Assembly (NCBI GenBank): GCA_027048265.1 | Contig: JALTXS010000151.1 | Span: 1-11,131, forward strand | Length of the DNA stretch: 11,131 bases | Origin: Desulfurococcales archaeon | Lineage (GTDB): Archaea; Thermoproteota; Thermoprotei_A; Sulfolobales; Fervidicoccaceae | Direction: 5' to 3' | Shown here: positions 1 through 6,210 of the stretch, in pieces | Layout of the letters: every line of letters begins with the position of its first letter | Position numbering within the stretch: the stretch's first letter is position 1 | Notes under the pieces: model-generated | Told to the model about the DNA's origin: nothing | Databases searched by the model: none | What the model saw: the letters and a program-made list of their open reading frames with translations, nothing else | Translations under genes and position numbers: made by a program

Positions 1-45
1 ATTCTTAGAAGGGCAGCCGCCCTGGCGGGACTGGGGTCACTCTGA
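1..45 (+). CDS. Possible 3' end of an upstream gene (partial)
   Basis: Reading frame 1 is open from the window edge to a TGA at 43-45 and would encode 14 residues, ILRRAAALAGLGSL. The residues are compatible with a C-terminal tail, but the piece is too short to assign to any family. It could equally be non-coding leader of hutH. No start is visible because the frame runs off the window. Confidence 0.2.
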   Translation: MLRRAAALAGLGSL

Positions 46-85
46 ACGATTAGCAACTTCTTCCTGTCTCCTGTCTCTATGGGAA

Positions 86-147
86 CATTTATTCACCACA
101 GTGTCACATATGTAGCAAAACCCGACCTTGGCAGGGGAGCAGAGTTG
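86..147 (+). promoter_or_regulatory. hutH promoter region, ribosome binding site and TTG start
   Basis: A weak TATA-like TTTATT lies at 88-93 and a palindromic ACATATGT at 106-113. Either would place transcription start around 115-137. An AGGGGAG ribosome binding site at 133-139 is followed by 5 nt and then TTG at 145-147, in frame with hutH. The in-frame ATG at 79 has only pyrimidine-rich sequence before it and lies upstream of both TATA candidates. I therefore favour TTG 145 as the start. The TATA assignments are inference; the ribosome binding site is plain in the sequence. Confidence 0.5.
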
Positions 148-1506
148 AGCACCCAGTATACGCTGGAACTGGAGCCCCAGAGGTGCCCCACCGCGGCTAT
201 GCTGTACGAGGCGCTGAAGCATAACCACCCCCTCAGGCTAGGCCAGTCCACCTTAAAGGCGCTCAGAGAGGCCAGGGAAGCCTACCTGGAGGAGACCCGG
301 AGAAGGAACGTCTACGGCTACTGCACGGGCCTAGGGGCCCTGTGGAAGAGCAAGGGAGACTGCGGCCCCGAGTGGGAGGAACGGATAATCGCGGAACACG
401 CCCGGGGACAGGGAGAGCCCGCGCCCAGCCTGGTTGTCAGGGCCTTCATGCTCTCCCGCATAATACAGGCCTCCCAAGCCCACGCCCCCCTGAGGCCCGA
501 GACCCTTGAGAGACTGGTCCACGCCTACAACAAGGGCATAACACCCCAGATCCCCCGCCATGGGAGCCTAGGGGCCAGCGGGGACCTGGTTCCATCAGCT
601 CACCTTGTACAGTGCGTATACCATGGCAGGGGATGGGCCACCGAGCAGGGCCAGGGACCGCCCCTGCCCTGCAGCGAGGCCCTCGAGAGGGCTGGTATGG
701 AGCCCCACTACCCCTTGGAGCCAGGCGAGGCCCTGGCCCTGTTGAACAACACATCGTGGTCCGCGGGCCTGCTCCTCTCCTCAATGATGCTGATAAGGGA
801 ATTCCTAACAGGCGTGGAAGACTCGTTTCGCAGAATCGCACGCGTGACCGGCTGCGTGTCCGAGGAGATGGAGCGCGTAAACCTGGGGCTCAAGAAGAGC
901 CTCCATCCCCGAGTAGTTGAGGCGTTCTCCCAGACACCCTGCACGTCCACAGAGAGGCTCCAGGACCCCTACAGCATAAGGTGCGCCCCCCACGTCCTCT
1001 CCCCACTATACGCGCTACTCGGCCATGCTGAGGAACTGGTGGAGAGGGAGCTCTGCAGCCCCGGTGAGAACCCCATAGTGTACAACGGTCGCGTCATGCA
1101 CGGGTGCCACTTCTACGCCGGGGGCCTGGCCGTGTACGCTGACGCCCTCTCCATAGCCGTTGCCCACGCGGTGAACCTCCTGGAGAGACAGGCCAGCCTA
1201 TTATTAGACAACGAGGCCACGGGGCTTCCAGCGTTCCTCGCGCCCCAGGGCAGCCCAGTGGGCGAGATGATAACCCACTACACGATGGCAGCCCTGGCCG
1301 CCCGGTCCCGGCAACTTGCGGCCCCTGCCAGCGTCCACAGCCTCCCCACAAGCGGGGGGCAGGAGGACATCGTACCCCAGGCGGGCGAGGCCCTCCTCAA
1401 GCTCTACGACCAAGCCATAATCCTAGGCGATGCACTGGGTCTTCTGGAGAGGCTCATCAAGGCCGCGGAGGACCTGTCCAGGGGGAGAAGGAGGGGGAAC
1501 GGCTAG
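145..1506 (+). CDS. hutH: Histidine ammonia-lyase (HAL/PAL/TAL family, MIO enzyme)
   Basis: Cytoplasmic enzyme deaminating L-histidine to trans-urocanate and ammonia, the first step of the Hut pathway. Numbering from the TTG start (453 aa), the MIO-forming Ala-Ser-Gly is at 144-146 within GSLGASGDLVPSAH. The catalytic Tyr is Tyr57 in YGYCTGLG. Also present are the ALLNNT motif (Asn201), QDPYSIRC (Tyr276, Arg279) and TSGGQED (Gln406-Asp408). His85 in AEHARGQGEP aligns with the His that favours histidine over tyrosine or phenylalanine in bacterial HAL. Differences from textbook HAL: Cys replaces Asn in YGxNTGFG, GGQEDI replaces ANQEDH, and the chain ends about 48 residues after QED, roughly 50 short of the Pseudomonas enzyme. 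Starting at ATG 79 would add 22 unconserved-looking residues without a ribosome binding site. The neighbouring hutG, hutI and hutU support histidine as substrate. Tyrosine or phenylalanine lyase activity is a less likely alternative. Confidence 0.92.
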   Translation: MSTQYTLELEPQRCPTAAMLYEALKHNHPLRLGQSTLKALREAREAYLEETRRRNVYGYCTGLGALWKSKGDCGPEWEERIIAEHARGQGEPAPSLVVRAFMLSRIIQASQAHAPLRPETLERLVHAYNKGITPQIPRHGSLGASGDLVPSAHLVQCVYHGRGWATEQGQGPPLPCSEALERAGMEPHYPLEPGEALALLNNTSWSAGLLLSSMMLIREFLTGVEDSFRRIARVTGCVSEEMERVNLGLKKSLHPRVVEAFSQTPCTSTERLQDPYSIRCAPHVLSPLYALLGHAEELVERELCSPGENPIVYNGRVMHGCHFYAGGLAVYADALSIAVAHAVNLLERQASLLLDNEATGLPAFLAPQGSPVGEMITHYTMAALAARSRQLAAPASVHSLPTSGGQEDIVPQAGEALLKLYDQAIILGDALGLLERLIKAAEDLSRGRRRGNG

Positions 1507-1512
1507 CTTTTT
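1507..1512 (+). terminator. Possible T-rich terminator after hutH
   Basis: CTTTTT follows the hutH stop codon directly. Archaeal termination commonly occurs at short T-runs without a hairpin. A new TATA-like box lies about 16 nt further on, which fits a transcription unit boundary here. The run is short, so read-through is possible. Confidence 0.4.
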
Positions 1513-1525
1513 CACCCGCCGAGCC

Positions 1526-1563
1526 CCATATAGTATTGCCACTGCATGTAACCGCCTGTAACC
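1526..1563 (+). promoter_or_regulatory. hutG-hutI promoter with tandem TGTAACC repeats
   Basis: ATATAG at 1528-1533 is a TATA-like box, predicting a transcription start near 1555-1560. Two identical TGTAACC heptamers at 1547-1553 and 1557-1563 are exactly 10 bp apart, on the same helical face, and straddle the predicted start. This arrangement is compatible with a repressor site. Both the promoter and the operator role are inferred. Confidence 0.4.
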
Positions 1564-1607
1564 CGCGCGGGGCTGCGATACGCTTGGGCCCGCGCCACTA
1601 TCCCCAT

Positions 1608-1624
1608 GGAGGTGACCCGGCCTG
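1608..1624 (+). promoter_or_regulatory. Perfect ribosome binding site before an in-frame CTG
   Basis: GGAGGTGA at 1608-1615 matches the archaeal 16S anti-Shine-Dalgarno closely. No ATG, GTG or TTG follows at usable distance. CTG at 1622-1624 follows after 6 nt and is in frame with hutG with no stop between. The TGA inside the site (1613-1615) is the last in-frame stop upstream, so this CTG is the first codon at usable spacing. Confidence 0.5.
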
Positions 1625-1690
1625 ACCCAGCCCGAGAACTTTCTCACACCCCCCGGTTCTCCCCTCATAAGAGACGTTGATGACAAGAGG

Positions 1691-2557
1691 GTGAGGAGCA
1701 GCGGAGAGGGCAAGGTACCCCTAGTGGGAGTTCCCTGGGACTGGAACACCACTGGAAGACCCGGGGCCAGGGCCGCCCCCGGCGCCCTGAGGTCCCGCCT
1801 CTACAGTTTCACCACCCACGCGCCAGGCCTGGGAGGGGACATTGACTTCACCTTCAGGGACCTGGGCGACGTGAGAGTCGCCCCCGGGGACCCCCGGCTG
1901 ACATACACGCGGATACAGGCTGCTGCCGCCCACGCCTACAAGGCGGGTGGCCCGCCAGCCGTCTTCCTGGGGGGAGACCACAGCATTACACGCTGGACCC
2001 TCGAGCCCCTCGTGGAGGAGGGGGGCGTGGGGGTTATAGTTCTGGACGCCCACTATGACATGAGGAGCGTCACAGAGGGCCTAACCAGCGGCTCTTGGCT
2101 CTGGGACATCTACAGCCAGCATGGGGACCTTGTTGACGCGCTAGTCATAGGGGTCTCCGACTACTCCAACCCGCCCTACCTAAGGGAGAGAGCCCGCAGG
2201 GCGGGCTTCAGGGTAGTCCCCCGTCTGGAGCTGTTGAAGAAGGGGGTAGAAGCCGCCCTTGAGGCCGTTGATGAGTTCCTGTCCCGGAACAGGAGGGCTG
2301 TTTACCTGAGCATAGACGCCGACCACCTTGACGCAAGCGTGGCCCCCGGGGTCAACGCGCCCACCCCCCTGGGCCTCGCCCCCTGGGAGAGCCTCCAGAT
2401 ACTACTACACATAACAAGCCATGTCAGGCCACGGGGCATCGATGTGAACGAGGTTGTCCCCCAGCTAGACCCCCAGGGAGTCACGGTGGCGACTGTGGCC
2501 AAGCTCCTCCTCTACACCGTTCACAACACGCTGGCCAAATGGGGTGACGGGCAGTGA
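1691..2557 (+). CDS. hutG: Formimidoylglutamase (ureohydrolase/arginase family)
   Basis: Predicted to hydrolyse N-formimino-L-glutamate to glutamate and formamide, the last Hut step, using a binuclear manganese centre. From GTG 1691 (288 aa), metal ligands are His97 in GGDHS, Asp119, His121 and Asp123 in DAHYD, and Asp209 and Asp211 in SIDADHLD. The following APGVNAPTPLGL resembles formimidoylglutamases rather than the agmatinase-type PGTGTPE. GTG 1691 is the first conventional start, but AGAGG abuts it with no spacer. An in-frame CTG at 1622 behind a perfect ribosome binding site would add 23 residues, giving 311 aa, close to the roughly 310-320 aa of HutG, and the added sequence resembles HutG N-termini. 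I think the CTG is the more likely true start. It overlaps hutI by 4 nt. Arginase or agmatinase is the alternative, disfavoured by motif and context. Confidence 0.88.
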   Translation: MRSSGEGKVPLVGVPWDWNTTGRPGARAAPGALRSRLYSFTTHAPGLGGDIDFTFRDLGDVRVAPGDPRLTYTRIQAAAAHAYKAGGPPAVFLGGDHSITRWTLEPLVEEGGVGVIVLDAHYDMRSVTEGLTSGSWLWDIYSQHGDLVDALVIGVSDYSNPPYLRERARRAGFRVVPRLELLKKGVEAALEAVDEFLSRNRRAVYLSIDADHLDASVAPGVNAPTPLGLAPWESLQILLHITSHVRPRGIDVNEVVPQLDPQGVTVATVAKLLLYTVHNTLAKWGDGQ

Positions 2558-3810
2558 CAGGGCCCCGTAGGGCAGACCTTCTGGTGACCAACATAGGCGA
2601 GCTCGTGACGTTCAGGAACGGCCCCCTGGCCCGAGTTGATGAGAAAACCGCGGGCATCGTATGGGACGCTGCCGTCGCCATAAGGGAGGGAAGGATAGTA
2701 GAGGCGGGCCCCCGGGGCGAGGTTGAGCAGAGGTACAGCGCATACGAGGTCATCGACGCGGAGGGTATGATGGTCACCCCGGCCTTCCACGACGCCCACA
2801 CCCACCTCGTGTACGCGGGGTCCCGTGAGGATGAGCTGGAGCTAAAGCTAATGGGCTACACCTACGCCGAGATACTGGAGAGGGGAGGGGGAATACACCG
2901 CACCATCAAGATGACCCAGGAGGCCCCCCTAGAAAGCCTCGTATCCCAAGCCCTCCCCGTGGCACGGCTCATGCAGAACACGGGCACAGCCACCGTCGAG
3001 ACCAAGAGCGGATACGCGGTAAACGCGGAGGGCGAGGTAAAGATGCTGGAGGCGGCCCGGGAGGTGGAGAGGATAACCGGCCTAAGGACGGTGAGGACCC
3101 TCCTAGCCCACGTGGTTCCCCGCGACTACCCGGGGGAGAGGGAAGACTACATAAGGCACTTCATAGAAGAGGCCATCCCCAAGGTGGCCTCAAGGAGAGG
3201 GCTGGCCACATACTTTGATGTCTTCTGCGACCGGGGCGCCTTCACCCTAGAGGAGACCCGTAGGCTCGTCGAGGCGGCTGTGAGGCACGGGTTCAGGATA
3301 AGGCTCCACGCCGACCAGCTCGAATACATGGGTTGCTCCCGCCTCGCTGCCGAGTACCCCATCGACAGCCTGGACCACTTGGACAGGATGCCTCCCGAGA
3401 ACGCCCGTCTCCTTGCCGAGAGGGGAACCGCCGCGGTTCTGCTCCCCACTAGCATGGTCTCCATGAGGGATTTCGAAGCCCGGCCTCCCGTAGAGGCGAT
3501 GAGGAAGGCGGGGGTCATAATGGCCCTGGGGAGTGACTTTAACCCCAACAATCAGACCCCCCGGATGGAGCTCGCGCTAGACTTGTCAACTTATCTCTAT
3601 GGGCTAACTCCCCTAGAAGCTCTGGCTGCCGCTACTGTTAACGCTGCTTACAGTCTCAGGATACACGGCGAGACGGGGAGAATAGCGCCGGGCTACAGGG
3701 CGGAGCTGCTGGTTTGGGGGGTGGAGAACCACCGCTGGGTGGGCTATGGCTGGGGTGCCTCTAAGGTTGCCCTTGTGATAAATGGGAACCGTGTGCTCGA
3801 GGCAATTTAG
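2554..3810 (+). CDS. hutI: Imidazolonepropionase (amidohydrolase superfamily)
   Basis: Opens the imidazolone ring of 4-imidazolone-5-propanoate to give N-formimino-L-glutamate, the third Hut step, in the cytoplasm. The 418-aa length is normal for the family. Metal-site residues are visible: His82 and His84 in HDAHTHLVYAGSREDE, His252 in RLHADQLE, and Asp328 in ALGSDFNPN. Other family signatures are GGGI (111-114), ETKSGYA (149-155), His186 in LLAHVVPRDY, DVFCDRGAFT (222-231) and His275 in DSLDHLD. GTG at 2554 overlaps the hutG stop as GTGA. GGGGTGA at 2541-2547 lies 6 nt before it, so translation is probably coupled to hutG. No anomalies were seen. Other cyclic amidohydrolases are excluded by the HutI-specific motifs. 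Confidence 0.95.
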   Translation: MTGPRRADLLVTNIGELVTFRNGPLARVDEKTAGIVWDAAVAIREGRIVEAGPRGEVEQRYSAYEVIDAEGMMVTPAFHDAHTHLVYAGSREDELELKLMGYTYAEILERGGGIHRTIKMTQEAPLESLVSQALPVARLMQNTGTATVETKSGYAVNAEGEVKMLEAAREVERITGLRTVRTLLAHVVPRDYPGEREDYIRHFIEEAIPKVASRRGLATYFDVFCDRGAFTLEETRRLVEAAVRHGFRIRLHADQLEYMGCSRLAAEYPIDSLDHLDRMPPENARLLAERGTAAVLLPTSMVSMRDFEARPPVEAMRKAGVIMALGSDFNPNNQTPRMELALDLSTYLYGLTPLEALAAATVNAAYSLRIHGETGRIAPGYRAELLVWGVENHRWVGYGWGASKVALVINGNRVLEAI

Positions 3811-3875
3811 GGCGTGGATTATACGGGTTATTATCTGAGCTGGGAAAGACAAATAAGGCTGGGAACCTATTAGGT

Positions 3876-3933
3876 TTTATAGTGTTTCATGTCTTAACGG
3901 GCGGTCTAGATACAATAATGGTTTTTTCTAGAC
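3876..3933 (+). promoter_or_regulatory. livK promoter with GTCTAGA/TCTAGAC dyad
   Basis: TTTATA at 3876-3881 is a good archaeal TATA box, predicting transcription start near 3905. A perfect 7-bp inverted repeat, GTCTAGA at 3904-3910 and TCTAGAC at 3927-3933, begins at that point, separated by 16 nt. A dimeric repressor bound there would block initiation. The dyad is seen directly; the operator role is inferred. Confidence 0.5.
3922..3927 (+). terminator. T6 run, possible terminator
   Basis: Six consecutive T residues lie 112 nt after the hutI stop and inside the spacer of the GTCTAGA dyad. They could terminate read-through from hutG-hutI. Because they fall downstream of the predicted livK start site, they could also attenuate livK transcription. 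Confidence 0.3.
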
Positions 3934-3993
3934 ACGGGCCGTAGGTGCCCTACCAGGCTGCGCGATTTGTAGGAGGCAAGGGGTCTGGGAGTC

Positions 3994-5178
3994 ATGAGGG
4001 TGCAGAGGGCATTATCGCCCCAGGTAATTGGACTCATTATTGTTGTCATAATAATCGTGGCCGCAGCCGCCTACTTCGCAACCCGCCCGACGGGGCCCGA
4101 GACAATAAAGATAGGGTTCTTCGCTCCCCTGACGGGCCCTGCCTCGGCCGACGGTATAGCCGCGCGTACAGGAGCCGAGATAGCGGTGGAGATTCTAAAC
4201 GAGAACGGGGGTATTAATGGTAAGAAAGTTGAGCTGGTAGTCTACGACGACCAGCTCAACCCCGATCAGGCGATTGCCGTTTCCCAGAGGATGATACAGC
4301 AGGACAAGGTCATAGCCGGGGTAAGCGGCAGCTATAGTGGCACCACCCTAGCCGCCTCCAACGTGTGGAACGACGCGGGCGTTCCCCTCGTGGTGGCCTA
4401 TGCAGTGCACCCAGACATAACCAAGGACAAGCCCTACGTCTTCAGGGTCGGTATGCTAGCTGTCACCGAGGGCAGGATAGCGGCAAAGTTCGTCATGGAG
4501 GAGCTGGGGGCCAAGAACGTGGCGATACTCAACATCGACAATCCCTTCGGCAACAGCCTGGTTGACAGCTTCAAGAAGACCGCGGGCGATAGGGTCAGCG
4601 TGGTGTTCGAGGCAAAGTTCCCCTTCCCCACCGATGACTTCACGCCCTTCCTGAACCAGATAAAGAGCCTGGAGGACCAGGGCAAACTCGACGCTATACT
4701 ATTCGTGGGCTACTACCCCCACGCGGTTGGCGTCAAGCAGGCGCGTGAGCTGGGCATAAAGGCCCCCATCGTCGGCGTCGAGGGCTTCGACTCGCCCAAG
4801 TTCATAGAAATCGCCGGACCCGCCTCCGAGGGCGTGTATATAGTCACGGACTTTGACAGGGACAAGCAGACCGACATGGTCAAGGAGTTCATAAAGAGGT
4901 ATGAGGAGAAGAGGAACATTGCCCCCGACATGGTCGCCGCCAGCAGCTTCGACGCCGTCATGGTCCTGGCCAAGGCCATAGAGAAGGCCGGCAAGTACGA
5001 TGGAAAGAGCATAGCCGACGCAATACAATCCACCAAGGACTACGATGGTGTTGCGGGCAAGATATTCTTCTTCACAGAAGACGGCAACGCGGTGAAGGAG
5101 ATAACCGTGCAGGTCATAAAGAACGGGAAGTTTACCCGCTACAAGACCTACGACGACCCCGAGCTGCTCAAACCCTAG
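3994..5178 (+). CDS. livK: ABC transporter substrate-binding protein, branched-chain amino acid (HAAT) type
   Basis: Extracellular, membrane-tethered binding protein (394 aa) of the periplasmic-binding-protein type 1 fold, feeding the adjacent permeases. Residues 1-32 form the leader: MRVQRA, then LSPQ, then a hydrophobic stretch (about 11-29). RA before LSP matches an archaeal class III (type IV pilin-like) signal, with cleavage expected between Ala6 and Leu7. The mature domain starts at IKIGFFAPLTGP (38-49). It contains ELVVYDDQ, a ligand-contact loop SGSYSGTTLAAS (111-122), and GVEGFDSPKFIEIAG near residue 260, as in LivJ/LivK proteins. Placement inside a hut cluster suggests histidine or urocanate as ligand, but sequence alone does not prove this. 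ATG 3994 has GGGAG only 2 nt upstream. The better-spaced GGAGG at 3972-3976 would fit an in-frame CTG at 3985, adding three residues. Confidence 0.9.
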   Translation: MRVQRALSPQVIGLIIVVIIIVAAAAYFATRPTGPETIKIGFFAPLTGPASADGIAARTGAEIAVEILNENGGINGKKVELVVYDDQLNPDQAIAVSQRMIQQDKVIAGVSGSYSGTTLAASNVWNDAGVPLVVAYAVHPDITKDKPYVFRVGMLAVTEGRIAAKFVMEELGAKNVAILNIDNPFGNSLVDSFKKTAGDRVSVVFEAKFPFPTDDFTPFLNQIKSLEDQGKLDAILFVGYYPHAVGVKQARELGIKAPIVGVEGFDSPKFIEIAGPASEGVYIVTDFDRDKQTDMVKEFIKRYEEKRNIAPDMVAASSFDAVMVLAKAIEKAGKYDGKSIADAIQSTKDYDGVAGKIFFFTEDGNAVKEITVQVIKNGKFTRYKTYDDPELLKP

Positions 5179-5209
5179 AGCGTGACAAGAGTCCAACCCC
5201 GTTAGTAGC

Positions 5210-5215
5210 TTTTTT
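5210..5215 (+). terminator. T6 run after livK
   Basis: Six T residues followed by CTCCCCC lie 32 nt after the livK stop. This fits termination, or partial termination that would let a binding protein be made in excess over its permeases. The remaining 122 nt before livH contain a weak hairpin (GCTTATCC 5255-5262, GGATAGC 5270-5276) and no convincing TATA box. Confidence 0.5.
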
Positions 5216-5337
5216 CTCCCCCATGCCTCGCTTTCCACTATCAAGTGTAACATCGCTTATCCTACTCTGGGATAGCTCTGGGGGTTCGAAAAGACAGCCA
5301 CGCACCACATGACCGCGCATTTGGGAGTGGAGGCCCC

Positions 5338-6210
5338 GTGGCGGAGATAGTGCTGCAGGTTGTTGACGGCCTGGCCATTGGAAGCATATACGCGGGCATA
5401 GCCCTCGGGCTCACCCTGGTCTACGGTCTTCTCAGGATACTACACATCGCCCACGCGGGCGTCTACGTCGTGGGGGCCTATACTGCGTACATGGTCTACG
5501 GCGCCACGGGGAGCCCCCTGGCCAGCATGGCTTCGGCAATGGCCTCTTCCGCCCTACTAGGGTTTCTTATAAACAGGCTCTTCTACAAGCCCCTCCTTGA
5601 CCAGCCCCGTTATGTGCCGCTAATGGTAAGCATAGCCCTATTCATAATCATGGAGGAGCTGGTGGCCAACGTCTTCGGCCACTATCCCAAGGGCTTCCAC
5701 GTGGATTTCCTATCCCGGGACATAGGCCTTGCAGGAGCCACGGTTAACACTCGCAAGATAGTGGTGTTCGCCATCGTCCTGGCCGCGACGCTCCTGACAT
5801 GGGCCCTCACGACAAAGACGAGGCTGGGCGTCGCCAGCCAGGCGGCGGCCCAGGACGCGGAGACGGCCATGACCCTGGGGGTTAGGATACCCCTTATTAT
5901 TGACTTCAACTTCCTCCTGGGCTCGGCCCTCGCTGGTCTGGCGGGGTTTCTTTACGGGTACTACTATGGGGTCATATCGCCCTTCATGGGCGGAGTCGTT
6001 GCATACAAGGGCCTGGTCGTGATAGTCCTAGGGGGATTTGGGAGCGTCATGGGCGCGTACCTGGGGGGAATAATACTGGGCCTTGTGGAGCAGGTTATGA
6101 CGGCCCTATACCCTGACATACTGCCCCGGGAGGCCTACGCCTTCATCGCCCTCATAGCACTGCTGCTCTTCAGGCCCTACGGCATCTTCGGGAGGAGGGA
6201 GATGGCCTGA
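5338..6210 (+). CDS. livH: ABC transporter permease, LivH family
   Basis: Integral membrane subunit (290 aa) of the HAAT importer, pairing with LivM to form the translocation channel. The N-terminus DGLAIGSIYAGIALGLTLVYG is the typical LivH opening, followed by ILHIAHAGVYVVGAY. About eight hydrophobic segments are visible. The cytoplasmic coupling loop that contacts the ATPase is at about 165-185 (SQAAAQDAETAMTLGVRI), and GGFGSVMGAYLGGIILG lies near the C-terminus. The GTG start has GGAGG at 5329-5333 four nt upstream. The stop codon directly abuts the livM start, so the two are cotranscribed and probably coupled. The substrate is set by the binding protein and is inferred to be histidine or urocanate. 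Confidence 0.93.
   Translation: MAEIVLQVVDGLAIGSIYAGIALGLTLVYGLLRILHIAHAGVYVVGAYTAYMVYGATGSPLASMASAMASSALLGFLINRLFYKPLLDQPRYVPLMVSIALFIIMEELVANVFGHYPKGFHVDFLSRDIGLAGATVNTRKIVVFAIVLAATLLTWALTTKTRLGVASQAAAQDAETAMTLGVRIPLIIDFNFLLGSALAGLAGFLYGYYYGVISPFMGGVVAYKGLVVIVLGGFGSVMGAYLGGIILGLVEQVMTALYPDILPREAYAFIALIALLLFRPYGIFGRREMA

Noticed and set aside
612..920. Alternative + strand frame inside hutH
   Set aside because: It is out of frame with conserved HAL motifs, is Arg/Pro/Gly-rich as expected of a frameshadow, and has no family features.
145..1506. Ergothionase as an alternative identity for HutH
   Set aside because: The MIO-forming Ala-Ser-Gly and catalytic Tyr are present, and the neighbouring hutG, hutI and hutU fit histidine breakdown. 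As I recall, ergothionases lack the MIO triad.
1606..1680. Possible 24-codon leader peptide starting at ATG 1606
   Set aside because: Its ATG overlaps the GGAGGTGA ribosome binding site and has none of its own. It has no run of histidine codons that would suggest attenuation; the site is better explained by the CTG start of hutG.
1691..2557. Agmatinase or arginase as identity for HutG
   Set aside because: The metal motifs are shared, but the APGVNAPTPLGL stretch and coupling to hutI point to formimidoylglutamase.
3945..4217. GTG-started + frame overlapping the start of livK
   Set aside because: It reads through the livK signal and first domain in the wrong frame and yields a low-complexity, Arg/Gly/Ser-rich product.
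4699..5253. Long reverse-strand open frame (184 codons) opposite livK
   Set aside because: It lies antisense to a strongly conserved gene, has no recognisable motif, and is explained by GC-rich third positions on the + strand keeping stops out of the complementary frame.
5278..5296. GGTTCGAA resembling a tRNA T-arm
   Set aside because: The flanking 5-nt stretches do not pair into a T-stem and no acceptor, D or anticodon arms are found nearby.
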